NCBI GenBank assembly: GCA_019115705.1
Contig: DXDB01000200.1
Coordinates: 1 to 49,444 of the forward strand
Reading direction: 5' to 3'
Length of the DNA stretch: 49,444 nt
Origin: Candidatus Tetragenococcus pullicola
Lineage (GTDB): Bacteria > Bacillota > Bacilli > Lactobacillales > Enterococcaceae
Shown here: positions 26,747-37,603 of the stretch, in pieces
Position numbering within the stretch: the first letter of the stretch is position 1
How the letters are laid out: each line of letters begins with the position of its first letter
Notes under the pieces: model-generated
Seen by the model: the letters and a program-made list of their open reading frames with translations, nothing else
Database searches by the model: none
What the model was told of the DNA's origin: nothing
Position numbers and translations under genes: made by a program

Positions 26747-27571
26747 TTACTGCTCACCTCCATCAACATAACCATCATCACTTTCAGGAAACCATTTTTG
26801 AAAAATTTCATCATAGGTACCATTTTCATGCATCGTTTCAAGTGCTGTATTAACGGCGTTCAAGAAATTCTCTTGCCCTTTGTTAATAGCAATTCCGTAG
26901 GGTTCTTCAGTAAAACTACCCCCTACTAATTCATAATTGTCATTTTCACTGGCCATTCCTAAAAGAATAGCGTTGTCTGTTGTCATCGCATCTCCTTGTC
27001 CAGCTTGTAGTGCTGTGAATGCCTCGGCATAATTTTCTAATTCCAATACTTTGACATCTGGTGCATGCTCACGAATATTTTCAGCAGAAGTGGATCCTTT
27101 CACAGCTAAAATTGTTTGGTCCGCATTCAAAGAGTCAACCCCTTCAATAGGACTCCCTTTTTTAACCAATAAAGATTGGCCAGCATCAAAATAAACATCG
27201 GAAAAATCAACTTGTTTTTTACGTTCTTCCGAAATAGTCATAGTAGCAATAATGGCATCGATATTGCCATTTTTTAACAAAGGAATCCTAGTTTTAGAAG
27301 TCACTTCTACGAAATTAGCATTTCCATCACGTCCAATGATTTGTTCAGTGATTGCTTTTGCGATATCGATGTCAAAACCTTTCACTTCCTTGGAAGAGAT
27401 ATCCATCAATCCAAAAAGACGAGTATCATTTTTTACTCCCCAAGTAATTGTATTGGTTTGCTGACTTGTTTCTAAAATATCTTTGTCCGCTACGCTTTTA
27501 CTTTTACAAGCAGATAAACTGCAACTAAGCGCCAGCAAAAAAAGAAACGAAACAATTTTTTTCTTTGACAT
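26747..27571 (-). CDS. Amino-acid ABC transporter substrate-binding lipoprotein
   Basis: A 274-residue lipoprotein: signal peptide ending LSAC (Cys about 22), then a family-3 solute-binding fold with GFDIDIAKAITEQI, DAIIATMTISEERKKQVDFSD and VKGSTSAENI. Family members of this type bind glutamate, glutamine or aspartate; the operon arrangement resembles GlnH/GluB systems. The exact substrate is not determined. GAGGAGG precedes the ATG. Confidence 0.9.
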   Translation of the reverse strand: MSKKKIVSFLFLLALSCSLSACKSKSVADKDILETSQQTNTITWGVKNDTRLFGLMDISSKEVKGFDIDIAKAITEQIIGRDGNANFVEVTSKTRIPLLKNGNIDAIIATMTISEERKKQVDFSDVYFDAGQSLLVKKGSPIEGVDSLNADQTILAVKGSTSAENIREHAPDVKVLELENYAEAFTALQAGQGDAMTTDNAILLGMASENDNYELVGGSFTEEPYGIAINKGQENFLNAVNTALETMHENGTYDEIFQKWFPESDDGYVDGGEQ

Positions 27572-27600
27572 TGCTTCTCCTCCTCATCGATCATAAAATT

Positions 27601-28338
27601 TTAATGATTGATTACTTTATTGATAAATTGTTTGGCACGTTCATCTTCAGGCTTTTCAAAGAAGGTATTAACATCACGACTATCTTCTAATACTTGACCT
27701 TCAGCCATGAAAATCACTCGATCTGCTACCTCACGGGCAAAATTCATTTCATGGGTTACAACAATCATAGACATTCCTTCGTTCGCAATTCTTTTCATAA
27801 CATTTAAGACGTCTCCAATCATCTCAGGATCTAATGCCGAGGTTGGTTCATCAAATAAAAGCATCTCCGGTTGCATGGCTAATCCCCTCGCAATAGCCAC
27901 ACGTTGTTGTTGCCCCCCTGATAATTGAGAAGGATAGGAATCTTTTTTATCAAGCATCCCAACGGTATCGAGTAATCGTTCTGCTAAATTAACAGCTTCT
28001 CTTTCGTCTTTTTTCAAAACTTTGATGGGTGCCAAGGTTATATTTTCAACAACCGTCTTGTTAGGGTACAAATTAAAATGTTGGAAGACCATTCCTATAT
28101 TCTTTCGAACTTCTGTTAATTTAGTTTCCTTACTACGGATATCTTTTCCATTGATTAATAAATTTCCAGAACTTATGGTTTCTAGCCCATTGATTGTACG
28201 TAATAAGGTACTCTTTCCGGAACCAGATGGACCAATAACAACGACAACTTCTCCTTTTTCAAATGAAAGATTGATATCTTTTAATGCATGAAACTTACCA
28301 TAATATTTTTCTACTTCTTTAAATTCGATCATTGACAT
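27601..28338 (-). CDS. Amino-acid ABC transporter ATP-binding protein
   Basis: A 245-residue GlnQ/HisP-type ATPase with Walker A GPSGSGKST, Q-loop VFQHFNLYPN, signature LSGGQQQRVAIARGLA, Walker B LLFDEPTSALDPE and the switch His in VVTHEM. The start chosen is the ATG at 28338, 9 bases after GGAG; a GTG further up has no site. First gene of the operon, behind a TTTACA-N18-TATAAT promoter. It energises the two permeases and lipoprotein that follow. Confidence 0.94.
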   Translation of the reverse strand: MSMIEFKEVEKYYGKFHALKDINLSFEKGEVVVVIGPSGSGKSTLLRTINGLETISSGNLLINGKDIRSKETKLTEVRKNIGMVFQHFNLYPNKTVVENITLAPIKVLKKDEREAVNLAERLLDTVGMLDKKDSYPSQLSGGQQQRVAIARGLAMQPEMLLFDEPTSALDPEMIGDVLNVMKRIANEGMSMIVVTHEMNFAREVADRVIFMAEGQVLEDSRDVNTFFEKPEDERAKQFINKVINH

Positions 28339-28395
28339 TTTCTCACACTCCACTTTTAATCATTCTATAATTTGCTTAATAGACTATTAATAAAC

Positions 28396-28425
28396 ATTAT
28401 ACGCAATATTTTTCTCTTTTGTAAA
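28396..28425 (-). promoter_or_regulatory. Promoter of the amino-acid ABC operon
   Basis: Minus strand TTTACA, 18-base spacer, TATAAT, about 58 bases before the ATPase start. Confidence 0.7.
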
Positions 28426-28586
28426 GTTTTTTTGTTACTTTTTTTATCATCTCTTCTTTAAAAAACTATTAAAAACTAATTTTTATAGGCTTTTTTTAAT
28501 TTTTTTCTTAAAAGTAAGACCGATATTTCTTATAAGTTTCTTTTTCATAACCCCTTATAAATCTCTTTATCGATTTAAAAGAAAGG

Positions 28587-28615
28587 TTGTGTCTTTGGTA
28601 AAAAAAAGGTACTAT
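28587..28615 (+). promoter_or_regulatory. trpS promoter
   Basis: TTGTGT, 17-base spacer, TACTAT, leaving a leader of only about 25-30 bases. No T-box core is visible upstream of trpS. Confidence 0.55.
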
Positions 28616-28649
28616 TGTTTTAGAAACGATAAAAGAAAAGGTGACTATA

Positions 28650-29654
28650 TTGAATACTATTCTTACTGGTGATCGACCAACAGGTAAATTACATCTTGGT
28701 CATTACGTAGGTTCATTACAAACAAGAGTACAATTACAAGGAGATCCAACTAATCAACTCTATATCATGATTGCTGACATTCAGGCATTGACTGATCATG
28801 CTAAAAATTCTGAAATAATTCTACCTAATGTTTTAGAGGTAGCTCTTGATTATTTATCAGTGGGTCTAAACCCAAATGATTCAACGTTATTTATTCAGTC
28901 TCAAATTCCAGAACTATCCGAGTTAACGATGTACTTTTTGAATTTAGTAACAGTTTCAAGAGTCAAACGAAATCCAACAGTCAAAAATGAGATAAAACAA
29001 AAAAACTTTGGAGAAAGTGTTCCAACAGGTTTTTTCGTTTATCCTATTTCTCAAGCTGCTGATATTACAGCTTTCAAAGCAAATCTGGTGCCTGTTGGCG
29101 ATGACCAACGTCCTATGATCGAGCAAACACAAGAAATCGTACACACATTTAACACCACATACAGTGAAGTTTTAGTTGAGCCAAAGGCAATTTTACCACC
29201 TAAAGGGGCTGGTCGATTACCTGGGATAGATGGTAACGGAAAAATGAGTAAGTCCTTAGACAACGGAATCTACCTTTCTGATTCTGCGGATGTTTTGCAA
29301 AAGAAAGTGATGAGCATGTATACAGATCCTAACCATATTCATGTTGAAGATCCTGGTCAAGTTGAAGGCAACATGGTTTTTACCTATCTAGATGTTTTTG
29401 GAAAAGACAAAACTTATATCGAACAGTTAAAAGAACAATACCAACATGGTGGTTTGGGCGATGTTAAAATCAAACGTTATTTGATGGATGTTTTAGAGGC
29501 TGAGTTATCCCCTATTCGTTCACGAAGAGAAAAATTAGCCCAAGATCCACAGACAGTTATGGATATTTTACAAAAAGGTAGTGAAAAAGCTCAAAAAGTG
29601 GCTGCCCAGACTCTTTCTGAAGTAAAAGCAGCAATGGGAATTAACTATTTTTAG
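28650..29654 (+). CDS. trpS: Tryptophanyl-tRNA synthetase
   Basis: Charges tRNA-Trp. The 334-residue class I enzyme has the HIGH-type motif [11 protein letters not shown] (about 9-19), [10 protein letters not shown] and the KMSKS loop [11 protein letters not shown]. The start is a TTG at 28650, 6 to 7 bases after AAAGG; an in-frame GTG at 28641 overlaps this site and is rejected. Product begins [12 protein letters not shown]. Monocistronic, ending in a strong hairpin. Confidence 0.95.
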   Translation: MNTILTGDRPTGKLHLGHYVGSLQTRVQLQGDPTNQLYIMIADIQALTDHAKNSEIILPNVLEVALDYLSVGLNPNDSTLFIQSQIPELSELTMYFLNLVTVSRVKRNPTVKNEIKQKNFGESVPTGFFVYPISQAADITAFKANLVPVGDDQRPMIEQTQEIVHTFNTTYSEVLVEPKAILPPKGAGRLPGIDGNGKMSKSLDNGIYLSDSADVLQKKVMSMYTDPNHIHVEDPGQVEGNMVFTYLDVFGKDKTYIEQLKEQYQHGGLGDVKIKRYLMDVLEAELSPIRSRREKLAQDPQTVMDILQKGSEKAQKVAAQTLSEVKAAMGINYF

Positions 29655-29665
29655 CCGCAATAAAC

Positions 29666-29709
29666 AAAAGGTACTTGAAATCATTTTCTTGATTTCAAGT
29701 ACCTTTTTT
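29666..29709. terminator. Bidirectional terminator between trpS and pheT
   Basis: AAAAGGTACTTGAAATCA pairs perfectly with TGATTTCAAGTACCTTTT over a 6-base loop, then T6. Confidence 0.93.
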
Positions 29710-29725
29710 ATCTTTAAAAACTTAC

Positions 29726-32140
29726 TTAACGAATAACGGCATCTAATTCATTTTTCAGTTTTTTAGTAATTTTCTCAATCATTTTATTAACTTGTTCATC
29801 AGTCAAAGTTGCTTGAGGATCCACAAAAGTCAGGCGATAAGCCATCGATTTCTTGCCAGATTCAATATTTTTACCTTGATAAACATCAAATAATTGAACC
29901 TCATTTAAAAACCGTCCTGCTGTGTTTTCTAATAATGAAAGAATATCTCGGTTACGGACATCTTCATTTATGGACAAGGCAATATCTCGTGAAACAGCTG
30001 GATATTTAGAAACAGGTTGGAAAACAAAATCCGTTTCCTCTTTCATTACTGCTTCTAAATTGATTTCGGCAACATAAGTTTCAGGTATTTCATATTTTTT
30101 CGAAACATTTGGATGAACTTGTCCAACGAAGCCTATTTTTTCATCCCCTAAATAAATAGCAGCTGTTCGTCCAGGATGTAGGTCGTTTTCTGTTTCTGAT
30201 TTTACATAACGAATTTTTTCAGCGATAGAAAGTTCTTGGAATACATGTTCCAAGATACCTTTGGCATGAAAGAAATCCACTTTTTCTGCTTTTGTTTGCC
30301 AATCTCTAGTGGTCCAATCGCCAGTAATTGCTATTCCAAGGTGCGTTTGTTCGTGAGGCAATTCCTTCAAAGGATCTCCTTGTTGATAAAAAACATGTCC
30401 CACTTCATATAAAGCTACTTGGTGATTTTTTCGTGCTACATTATAAGCAATATCATCTAATAGTCCACTGATTAAATTTAGTCGCAGAACCGAACGATCT
30501 TCTGTCATCGGCCAATCCAAACGAGTCATTTTACTATCTACCCACGTAAATTCTTGGGATTTTTCTTCTGTTGTCAAAGCATAACTGATTGCTTCGTCTA
30601 ACCCGTCTCCTTCGAGTAATTGTCGTAAGCTACGAGTTTTTCTTTGATTGGCCGTTAACGTTCCTAATACTGTTTCACCTTTTGGCAATGTAGAAGGCAA
30701 ACGATTATATCCATAGATACGGGCAACTTCTTCGATTATATCTGCTTCAATGGAGATATCCCAGCGACGTGGAGGAATATTTACCATAAAACTTTGATTA
30801 TTTTGCTCGTGATCAAAGTCCAAAGCAGTAAAAATTTCACTTACTTGTTCTACAGTCAATTCCGTTCCCAAATAACGATTAATTCGTTCCAATGTTATAC
30901 AAACATGTTCGTCTTTTGCAATAATTTCAGTTGCTTTGACCGAACCATTTAAAACGTCGCCTCCAGAAAGTCGTGCAATCCAGGCAGCGGCTTGGTCACA
31001 AGCTTCATCGATGGTAGCTTTGTTAATCCCTTTTTCAAAGCGTGAAGAAGATTCACTTCTTAAGTTAAAATGTTGAGCTGTACGGCGAATGCTTGTTGAA
31101 TCAAACATGGCTGCTTCTAAGGCTACCGTCGTCGTAGAAGAAGTAATTTCTGAATCAAGCCCACCCATAACACCCGCGAGTGCAACTGGTTCTTTGCCAT
31201 TTGTAATAACTAAGTTTTGTTCTGTTAACTTTCTTTCTTCTCCATCCAATGTTGTGAGTGTTTCTCCAACTTTGGCATGACGCACCAAGATTTCTTGGCT
31301 TTTTAATTGATCATAATCAAACGCATGTAATGGTTGTCCGTAAAGTAACAAGATAAAATTCGTAATATCGACAACGTTATTAACAGGTCTGATTCCTTCA
31401 TTCATCAAGCGATTTTGTAGCCAACGTGGGCTTGGAGCAATCGTCACATTTTCAATTAAACGAATTTGATAAGAAGGTGCTTCTTGGGCCTCTACACTCA
31501 CTTTAATTTTATCTGCTGCTTTTTGTTTGCTTTCATCAACTGTTAATAATTCAAACTGTGGCTTTTGTCGATACATCGCACCAACCTCATAAGCCACACC
31601 TCGCATGCTTAAAGCATCCGCACGGTTAGGCGTAATTGATAGGTCAATAATGGCGTCATCCATCTCCAAATATGGATAAACCTCATCGCCTGCTACAGCA
31701 TTTTCAGGAAGATAATAAATTCCTTCTGCATACTCTTTGGGTACTACTGCCTCTGCAAATCCGATTTCTTGCAAAGAACAAATCATACCATTTGAGGCTG
31801 CTCCTCTCATTTTGCCTTTCTTGATTTTGACATTGTTCATGATTCTGGCACCAGGCAAGGCAACAATCACTTTGATACCTTCTTTTATGTTGGGAGCCCC
31901 ACAAACAATCTGGGAGAGTTCTTCTTCACCAATATTAACTTGACAAATATGCAAATGATCGGAATCTGGGTGATCGACACATTCAATAACTTCTCCGACG
32001 ACAATTTTTTTCAATCCTTCTTTAGGATATTGAATACCCTCTACTTCAATTCCAGTCAATGAAAGTTGATCTGCTAAGCTTTTGGGTGAAACTGAAGCTA
32101 AATCTATGAATTCACTTAGCCATTTATATGAAACCAACAT
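29726..32140 (-). CDS. pheT: Phenylalanyl-tRNA synthetase beta subunit
   Basis: The large subunit of the alpha2-beta2 enzyme. The 804 residues hold the N-terminal tRNA-binding OB domain (about 40-150, [22 protein letters not shown]), the B3/B4 editing domain (about 210-390), the B5 domain (about 405-475), the catalytic-like core and the C-terminal ferredoxin-fold anticodon-binding domain (about 710-804, [18 protein letters not shown]). The ATG directly follows the pheS TAG, so the two are coupled and under the pheS T-box. Confidence 0.96.
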   Translation of the reverse strand: MLVSYKWLSEFIDLASVSPKSLADQLSLTGIEVEGIQYPKEGLKKIVVGEVIECVDHPDSDHLHICQVNIGEEELSQIVCGAPNIKEGIKVIVALPGARIMNNVKIKKGKMRGAASNGMICSLQEIGFAEAVVPKEYAEGIYYLPENAVAGDEVYPYLEMDDAIIDLSITPNRADALSMRGVAYEVGAMYRQKPQFELLTVDESKQKAADKIKVSVEAQEAPSYQIRLIENVTIAPSPRWLQNRLMNEGIRPVNNVVDITNFILLLYGQPLHAFDYDQLKSQEILVRHAKVGETLTTLDGEERKLTEQNLVITNGKEPVALAGVMGGLDSEITSSTTTVALEAAMFDSTSIRRTAQHFNLRSESSSRFEKGINKATIDEACDQAAAWIARLSGGDVLNGSVKATEIIAKDEHVCITLERINRYLGTELTVEQVSEIFTALDFDHEQNNQSFMVNIPPRRWDISIEADIIEEVARIYGYNRLPSTLPKGETVLGTLTANQRKTRSLRQLLEGDGLDEAISYALTTEEKSQEFTWVDSKMTRLDWPMTEDRSVLRLNLISGLLDDIAYNVARKNHQVALYEVGHVFYQQGDPLKELPHEQTHLGIAITGDWTTRDWQTKAEKVDFFHAKGILEHVFQELSIAEKIRYVKSETENDLHPGRTAAIYLGDEKIGFVGQVHPNVSKKYEIPETYVAEINLEAVMKEETDFVFQPVSKYPAVSRDIALSINEDVRNRDILSLLENTAGRFLNEVQLFDVYQGKNIESGKKSMAYRLTFVDPQATLTDEQVNKMIEKITKKLKNELDAVIR

Positions 32141-33187
32141 CTATTTTTCCCCCTTAAACTGTTCAATAAAACGGATATCATTTTGATAAAAATTACGGAT
32201 ATCATTTACTCCGTAGCGCAACATAGCAATTCGATCTGGGCCAAGACCAAAAGCAAACCCAGAATATTCACTGGAGTCAATGCCTGACATCTCTAATACA
32301 TTTGGATGAACCATACCCGCTCCTAAAATTTCTATCCAGCCGGTGTGTTTACAAACGTTACAACCTTTTCCACCACATTTAAAGCAACTAACATCAACTT
32401 CAACCGAGGGCTCTGTAAAAGGAAAATAACTAGGACGTAAACGTATTTCTCGATTCTCTCCAAACATTTTTTGCATCAAGACTTCTAACGTCCCTTTCAA
32501 ATCACCCATGGTAATATTCTTATCAATAACTAAACCTTCGATTTGGTGAAATTGATGACTATGTGTGGCATCATCTGTGTCTCGGCGAAATACTTTCCCC
32601 GGTGAAATCATTCGTAAAGGTCCTTTTGAAAAATCATGTTTTTCCATTGTCCGCGCTTGAACAGGCGAGGTATGAGTTCTTATTAAAAGTTCATTTGAAA
32701 TGTAAAATGTATCTTGCATGTCACGAGCTGGGTGGTCTTTGGGAATATTCATGCGTTCGAAATTATAATGATCTTGTTCCACTTCAAAACCTTCAATCAC
32801 TTGATACCCCATACCGATAAAGATATCTTCAATTTCTTCAATAATTTGGGTTAAGACATGCCGTGTTCCATGTTTTATTTGTCTTCCTGGTAAAGTAACA
32901 TCAATACTTTCATTGGCCAGGGCTTGATTCATTGCCTCTTTTTCAAGTATGTTCTTTTTTTCTTCAATTTTTTGTACTAAATGATCCCGTACATCATTCG
33001 CGAAAGCTCCAACGATAGGCCGTTCTTTTGGATCAAGATTTTTCATTCCTCTTAATACTTCCGTGATAGGTCCCTTTTTGCCTAATACCTCTACTCGAAT
33101 CTGATTTAATAAAGAGAGATCTTTTGCATTCGCAATTTTTTCATCTGTTTCTCTTTGCAAAGATTCTAATTTTTCCTTCAAAGACAT
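32141..33187 (-). CDS. pheS: Phenylalanyl-tRNA synthetase alpha subunit
   Basis: Catalytic subunit that activates phenylalanine. The 348-residue protein has an N-terminal coiled coil (about 1-85), then the class II core: [62 protein letters not shown] and the motif 3 segment [14 protein letters not shown]. Cys-rich [12 protein letters not shown] is also present as usual in this group. AGGAGG-type site (TGGAGG) before the ATG. First gene of pheST, downstream of a T-box leader. Confidence 0.96.
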   Translation of the reverse strand: MSLKEKLESLQRETDEKIANAKDLSLLNQIRVEVLGKKGPITEVLRGMKNLDPKERPIVGAFANDVRDHLVQKIEEKKNILEKEAMNQALANESIDVTLPGRQIKHGTRHVLTQIIEEIEDIFIGMGYQVIEGFEVEQDHYNFERMNIPKDHPARDMQDTFYISNELLIRTHTSPVQARTMEKHDFSKGPLRMISPGKVFRRDTDDATHSHQFHQIEGLVIDKNITMGDLKGTLEVLMQKMFGENREIRLRPSYFPFTEPSVEVDVSCFKCGGKGCNVCKHTGWIEILGAGMVHPNVLEMSGIDSSEYSGFAFGLGPDRIAMLRYGVNDIRNFYQNDIRFIEQFKGEK

Positions 33188-33256
33188 TTTTTTACCTCCA
33201 ATATTTTTCCATTTTAAAAATTTCTACAGATTTATGACTGAAGAAAAGAATAGATA

Positions 33257-33495
33257 AAAAAAGACCTCATCCCTGTAAAGGAACGAGGTCTCGTGTTACC
33301 ATCCTAATTCATGTATTACTACATGCTCTTCATTTAGTTAACGATAGTTTCCTACCGACTCAAATTTATGAGTGAGCTTTGGAAGTGAATTTCATTTTTC
33401 GATTGCAGTCATTGCTTTCAGTCTATGGCAAATCTCCCTAAACGCTGCATCAACCAAATTACTTGTTTCCATTAACGCTTAATCTGTATTCAATT
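33257..33495 (-). promoter_or_regulatory. T-box riboswitch (Phe) upstream of pheST
   Basis: The minus-strand leader of about 240 bases senses uncharged tRNA-Phe. The T-box core reads AGGATGGTAACACG (near 33293-33307). The specifier is UUC (33389-33387), followed by A as usual and set in the AAATTCACTTCC loop, matching Phe. A terminator hairpin (GACCTCGTTCC with GGGATGAGGTC, 33264-33291) and a T7 run precede pheS; the T-box would pair with uncharged tRNA to form the antiterminator instead. Confidence 0.92.
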
Positions 33496-33501
33496 GGTTT
33501 C

Positions 33502-33530
33502 ATTTTACTTGAAAACAGTTAAAAAATCAA
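33502..33530 (-). promoter_or_regulatory. pheST promoter
   Basis: Minus strand TTGATT, 17-base spacer, TAAAAT. The -35 overlaps the stop codon of the HxlR-type gene. Confidence 0.7.
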
Positions 33531-33850
33531 CTACATTCTTGTTTTGTTACCCAAATTTCACTCCACTCTTTAACAGATTGTATGGCTTCACTTAAAGCTC
33601 TACCTTTATCAGTCAATTCGTACAAAGTATCTGACTTACAAACAATTTTTTCTCGCTCTAATTCTTTTAAACGTTCAGTAAGCACTCGATCACTCAACAT
33701 TGGTATCTTTTTTGCGAGGTCTACAAAACGTTGTTGCCCATCTTGTAGCAATACATCAATGATTAGACCATTCCACTTTTTTCCTAAAATTGAAAAAGCT
33801 TTTTCAAACTTTGGGCACAATCTATAACTTGATTCTTTTACTTCCATCAT
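33527..33850 (-). CDS. HxlR-family transcriptional regulator
   Basis: A 107-residue winged-helix DNA-binding protein. The HxlR signature is clear: CPKFEKAFSILGKKWNGLIIDVLLQDGQQRFVDLAKKIPMLSDRVLTERLKELE in segments. The conserved Cys near the N-terminus (about 12) and a second Cys at about 71 are present; related HypR uses a cysteine pair to sense oxidants and disulfide stress. AGAGGTG precedes two tandem ATGs. It lies between rexA and pheST and is transcribed alone or weakly; its target is unknown. Confidence 0.85.
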   Translation of the reverse strand: MMEVKESSYRLCPKFEKAFSILGKKWNGLIIDVLLQDGQQRFVDLAKKIPMLSDRVLTERLKELEREKIVCKSDTLYELTDKGRALSEAIQSVKEWSEIWVTKQECS

Positions 33851-33940
33851 TGGTACTCACCTCTTTACCAATTATTATACCATAGAATCAAAACTTTATC
33901 TTATTTCTAGCTTTTACCTACTCTCCTACGATTTGTCGCA

Positions 33941-36900
33941 TTAAAAGGATACTATCTTTTGTCCATCTAAAGAAACAAGATATGTTTTTGTTACCGGCTT
34001 AAAAAGTGCATCTTCTAAAGCGTCTTTATATAAACGTAGCTGTCCTTGATACCTTGTTCTTAACTTTTCCTCAGCATCTTTGCCATAAAAAGCATCCGTC
34101 TTAAAATCATACAAGATAATATGATCATCAAATTCAATGTAGCCATCAATGATTCCATGAACAAGCAAATCCGCGTCTGGTTCATCAAAATCCAAAAAGA
34201 CATTGCGCGCATCTTTTAACATTGAAAAAGGTTGTTCTCGATGAACCAACGTTGGATTTTCTAAGATCAATTGTCCCAAAAAAGTTTCAAAAAACCAGAG
34301 AATCGATGAGACAGATATTTTTTGCGCAGTACTTTCAATAATCGTCTGATTTTTAACAAGCTCTTTTATTTTATTAACAATCATTTCTTCTGTTGGTCTT
34401 TTTGATAATGGTAGAAGTTGTAAAACAGTATGAGTAGCAGTACCAATAGTCGTTGCATCTGGCTTCTTTTCTTCTAAAAAGGCCGGTTTTGGTAACTCCT
34501 CTTGCGTATAACGAAATTGTTTTTTATGTTGATCAAAATTACTTTCCCACTCAATTTTTCCAAAGAGTTGCTCATCAGGATCATTATACAGTCGCTTCAT
34601 TTCAGAAACAGATTGATAACTTGTGGTTTGTGTCGATTTTGGTAATTCATACTGAAAAGCAAGACGTTCTTTCAAGCCATCGATTGATTCATCGGGGAGA
34701 CAAATTGAAACAGAAGAAGCTGAGGCCTCATTTTGACTGGACGCCTTTAATTCTTGTATCTTATCCTGTGTGTACCAATGTATCGAAAAATGAGCTGGAT
34801 GGTCCATCGTTTTCGCCACATCACTGATATCAGAATATGTTTTTTTCATATCAGGGTGACGCATCAGAGTCATCCCCACCCAATTCATTAAGTTTCCTCG
34901 GCTACTTAACCGCAAAGAAGCATCAATGACTGTGTTTTCTTGAGTAAGTGCTGGTTGCCATTGTTTAAATGCCTCTTCTTTTGACTTATACGAACCGACC
35001 AGAAATAATTTTTGTTCTGCACGTGTACAAGCAACATACAATTTACGCATTTCTTCTGACAATGCTTTTTGAGTTCTTACTTGTTTGATAGCTTGGTAAG
35101 GTAATGTATCAAAACGAATATGTTCATCATCAATATACTGTATACCAGCACCTAATCGTTCTTCAAAAATATAACGTGAAAAAAGGTCTTGCATGTTAAA
35201 CTGTTTCGTTGTATCTAGTAAAAAAACAACTGGAAATTCTAATCCTTTACTCGCATGAACGGTCATAACCCTCACCGCATTTTCGACAGGTGTTCCCAAG
35301 GGTTCTGCCAAATCTTTATCTTTTTCTTGCATTTTTTCTATAAAACGAATAAATTGGTAAAGGCCTCGAAAACTACTTTTCTCATAATTTTCAGCACGGT
35401 CAACTAAAGCCAATAAATTAGCATAACGTTGACGACCAGAAGGAAGTCCAATCACATATTCTAGATAAGCCGTTTCCTGATAAATTTTCCAAATAAGATC
35501 TGTTAGCGAACGTCTACGTGCCATTTCTCGCCAGTTTTCTAATTTTTGCGAAAAATCCCTTATTTTTTCACTTAATGCTGTCTCTTTTTCCAGATACAAA
35601 AGAAAAGCATCATAGTAATCATCATTTTTATTCTCCAGGCGAATCTCTGCTAGTTCTTCTTCTGTCAACCCTACGATCGGTGAACGCAAAACAGCAGCAA
35701 ATGGTATATCTTGATAAGGATTATCAATAATTTGTAAAAGAGCGATCATTGTTTGTATTTCAGTTGCTTGAAAATAGTTTTGTGCGTCATTAACGGCAAT
35801 GGGAATTTGATATTCTTTAAAAACATCCATGATCACCAGATTATTCTTTCTTGTCGGCGTTAATAAAACTATATCAGTATAAGTAAGCGGGCGTGTTTTT
35901 TGTAATTTCTTATCAAAAATCACAAATTCTCGGTCAATCATCTCTCTAATTTTAAGTGCAACTATTGACAACTCTCCCTCAGTTTTATCATCCACAAATT
36001 GAGTATCACCAGTTGCTTCTTTTTCAAACAACAATAATTCTGTTTCAAAATCCTCACTCTCAGGAAAGACCGTAAAACCATGAATCAATTTAGCCGCATC
36101 ATCATAAGGAATTTGTCCAACTTCCATATCCATTAATTGTTCAAATACTAAATTAGTAAAGTCAAGAACTTCTTTTCTCGATCGAAAATTTTCCGCTAAA
36201 ACAATACGTCGCCCACCATCTTCTTTTTCGAAAGCTAGATACTTATCAATAAATAAAGTCGGATCAGCTAGACGAAAAGCATAGATTGATTGTTTGACAT
36301 CACCGACCATAAAAAGATTACCCTGTCCTTTTTCCGCATGACAAACCCAAGATAAAATAGCCTCTTGCAAACGATTGACATCTTGATATTCATCAACTAA
36401 TACTTCTTCAAATTTTTGACGGTAATAAACAGAAGCTTCACTACCCTCACCCTCTCCTTTTAATATATTTAAAGCAAAGTGTTCCAGATCATTAAAATCC
36501 AATCGATTCCTACTGAGTTTTTTTTCTTGGAAAGCAGATAAAAATTTTTCCGTCACTTCACTCATTTTTTCTATCAAAGGACGTGCTTTATCCATGAGGT
36601 TTAACGTTTCTTGTGGTGAATACGCAAATAAATGATGAACCTCTTCTAGCAAATCCTTAGCTGTTTGCCGATGTGGCTTGATTCGTACAGAAATTTCTTT
36701 TTGTTCCATTTTTCGAAATCCAGGATATCTACCAAAAGACAGACTATCCAGTTGTGTATACGCCATTTCTATCTCATCATTTTGAAAATAATCTAACAGT
36801 CTTTTGGCTTGAGGTAATTCATTTTCAATCAGTTTGGCTGCTTTTTCAACACAAGGATCTGTTTTAGATACAGAAAGTGCTAGTTCTAATTCTGAAACGG

Positions 36901-37603
36901 CAGTCTTTAGTTTACTTATTAAGACAGGCTTTAGTTGTTTTTTATAAATTGGATTTTCCACGAGCCCGCCTTGCGTCTCATAATTTAGACTAAGTTCTTT
37001 TAACCACGTTTCAGGGTTAGGATTGGCTCTAGCAAAGGAATACAAAGACATAACTAAATCCGTTAATCCTTCATCAGAACGATCATTGGAAAAATTTTGG
37101 GTTAATTGAAAAAAAGTTTCATCCTGTGCTTCATAATAGTCATCTCTCACTTCTTCCCAAACTTCTTCTTTTAAAAGAAGAGTTTCTGTTTCATCAGTGA
37201 GCATTCTAAAAACTGGATCAATATCGATCAGAAAATAAAATCGACGAATCACTGTTAAACAAAAGGCGTGTAAGGTAGAAATGTTTGCCATTGGTAATAA
37301 GGTCAATTGTTTTGTAAAATGATTCCGCCTATTTTGATCACTTTCTTTAGTAAGAGCCTCTTGTAAAGAAGTTTGAAGGCGTTCTTTCATCTCTCTAGCA
37401 GCCGCTTCTGTAAAGGTAACGATTAAAAGCTCGTCAATATTACTACCATTTTTTAGCTTTTCAATCACTCGTCGCACTAAGACAGAAGTTTTTCCTGATC
37501 CTGCTGAAGCCGAAATTAATAAATTGTCTCCACTATCATAAACTGACTGCCATTGCTTATCAGTAAATTTTTCATTGCTGGGTTTTAAAGGAATATCAGT
37601 CAT
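33941..37603 (-). CDS. rexA: ATP-dependent helicase/nuclease subunit A (RexA)
   Basis: Helicase-nuclease subunit that processes double-strand breaks to Chi-type sites with RexB. The 1220-residue protein has UvrD-type motifs: Walker A ASAGSGKTSVL (about 33-43), LVDEYQDVN, FMVGDVKQSIYAFR, ENFRSR and VMTVHASKGLEFPVV, and a C-terminal RecB-type nuclease with LLYDFKTDAFYG. Length matches AddA/RexA (about 1200). It starts inside the rexB end (8-base overlap, ATGACTGA), so the two are coupled. Confidence 0.94.
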   Translation of the reverse strand: MTDIPLKPSNEKFTDKQWQSVYDSGDNLLISASAGSGKTSVLVRRVIEKLKNGSNIDELLIVTFTEAAAREMKERLQTSLQEALTKESDQNRRNHFTKQLTLLPMANISTLHAFCLTVIRRFYFLIDIDPVFRMLTDETETLLLKEEVWEEVRDDYYEAQDETFFQLTQNFSNDRSDEGLTDLVMSLYSFARANPNPETWLKELSLNYETQGGLVENPIYKKQLKPVLISKLKTAVSELELALSVSKTDPCVEKAAKLIENELPQAKRLLDYFQNDEIEMAYTQLDSLSFGRYPGFRKMEQKEISVRIKPHRQTAKDLLEEVHHLFAYSPQETLNLMDKARPLIEKMSEVTEKFLSAFQEKKLSRNRLDFNDLEHFALNILKGEGEGSEASVYYRQKFEEVLVDEYQDVNRLQEAILSWVCHAEKGQGNLFMVGDVKQSIYAFRLADPTLFIDKYLAFEKEDGGRRIVLAENFRSRKEVLDFTNLVFEQLMDMEVGQIPYDDAAKLIHGFTVFPESEDFETELLLFEKEATGDTQFVDDKTEGELSIVALKIREMIDREFVIFDKKLQKTRPLTYTDIVLLTPTRKNNLVIMDVFKEYQIPIAVNDAQNYFQATEIQTMIALLQIIDNPYQDIPFAAVLRSPIVGLTEEELAEIRLENKNDDYYDAFLLYLEKETALSEKIRDFSQKLENWREMARRRSLTDLIWKIYQETAYLEYVIGLPSGRQRYANLLALVDRAENYEKSSFRGLYQFIRFIEKMQEKDKDLAEPLGTPVENAVRVMTVHASKGLEFPVVFLLDTTKQFNMQDLFSRYIFEERLGAGIQYIDDEHIRFDTLPYQAIKQVRTQKALSEEMRKLYVACTRAEQKLFLVGSYKSKEEAFKQWQPALTQENTVIDASLRLSSRGNLMNWVGMTLMRHPDMKKTYSDISDVAKTMDHPAHFSIHWYTQDKIQELKASSQNEASASSVSICLPDESIDGLKERLAFQYELPKSTQTTSYQSVSEMKRLYNDPDEQLFGKIEWESNFDQHKKQFRYTQEELPKPAFLEEKKPDATTIGTATHTVLQLLPLSKRPTEEMIVNKIKELVKNQTIIESTAQKISVSSILWFFETFLGQLILENPTLVHREQPFSMLKDARNVFLDFDEPDADLLVHGIIDGYIEFDDHIILYDFKTDAFYGKDAEEKLRTRYQGQLRLYKDALEDALFKPVTKTYLVSLDGQKIVSF

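Noticed and set aside
28441-28586. Possible T-box or attenuator upstream of trpS
   Set aside because: No T-box core or terminator hairpin is present and the promoter is too close to the start.
34453-34827. Plus-strand frame of 124 codons inside rexA
   Set aside because: No ribosome site, and the frame is a shadow of a clearly coding minus-strand gene.
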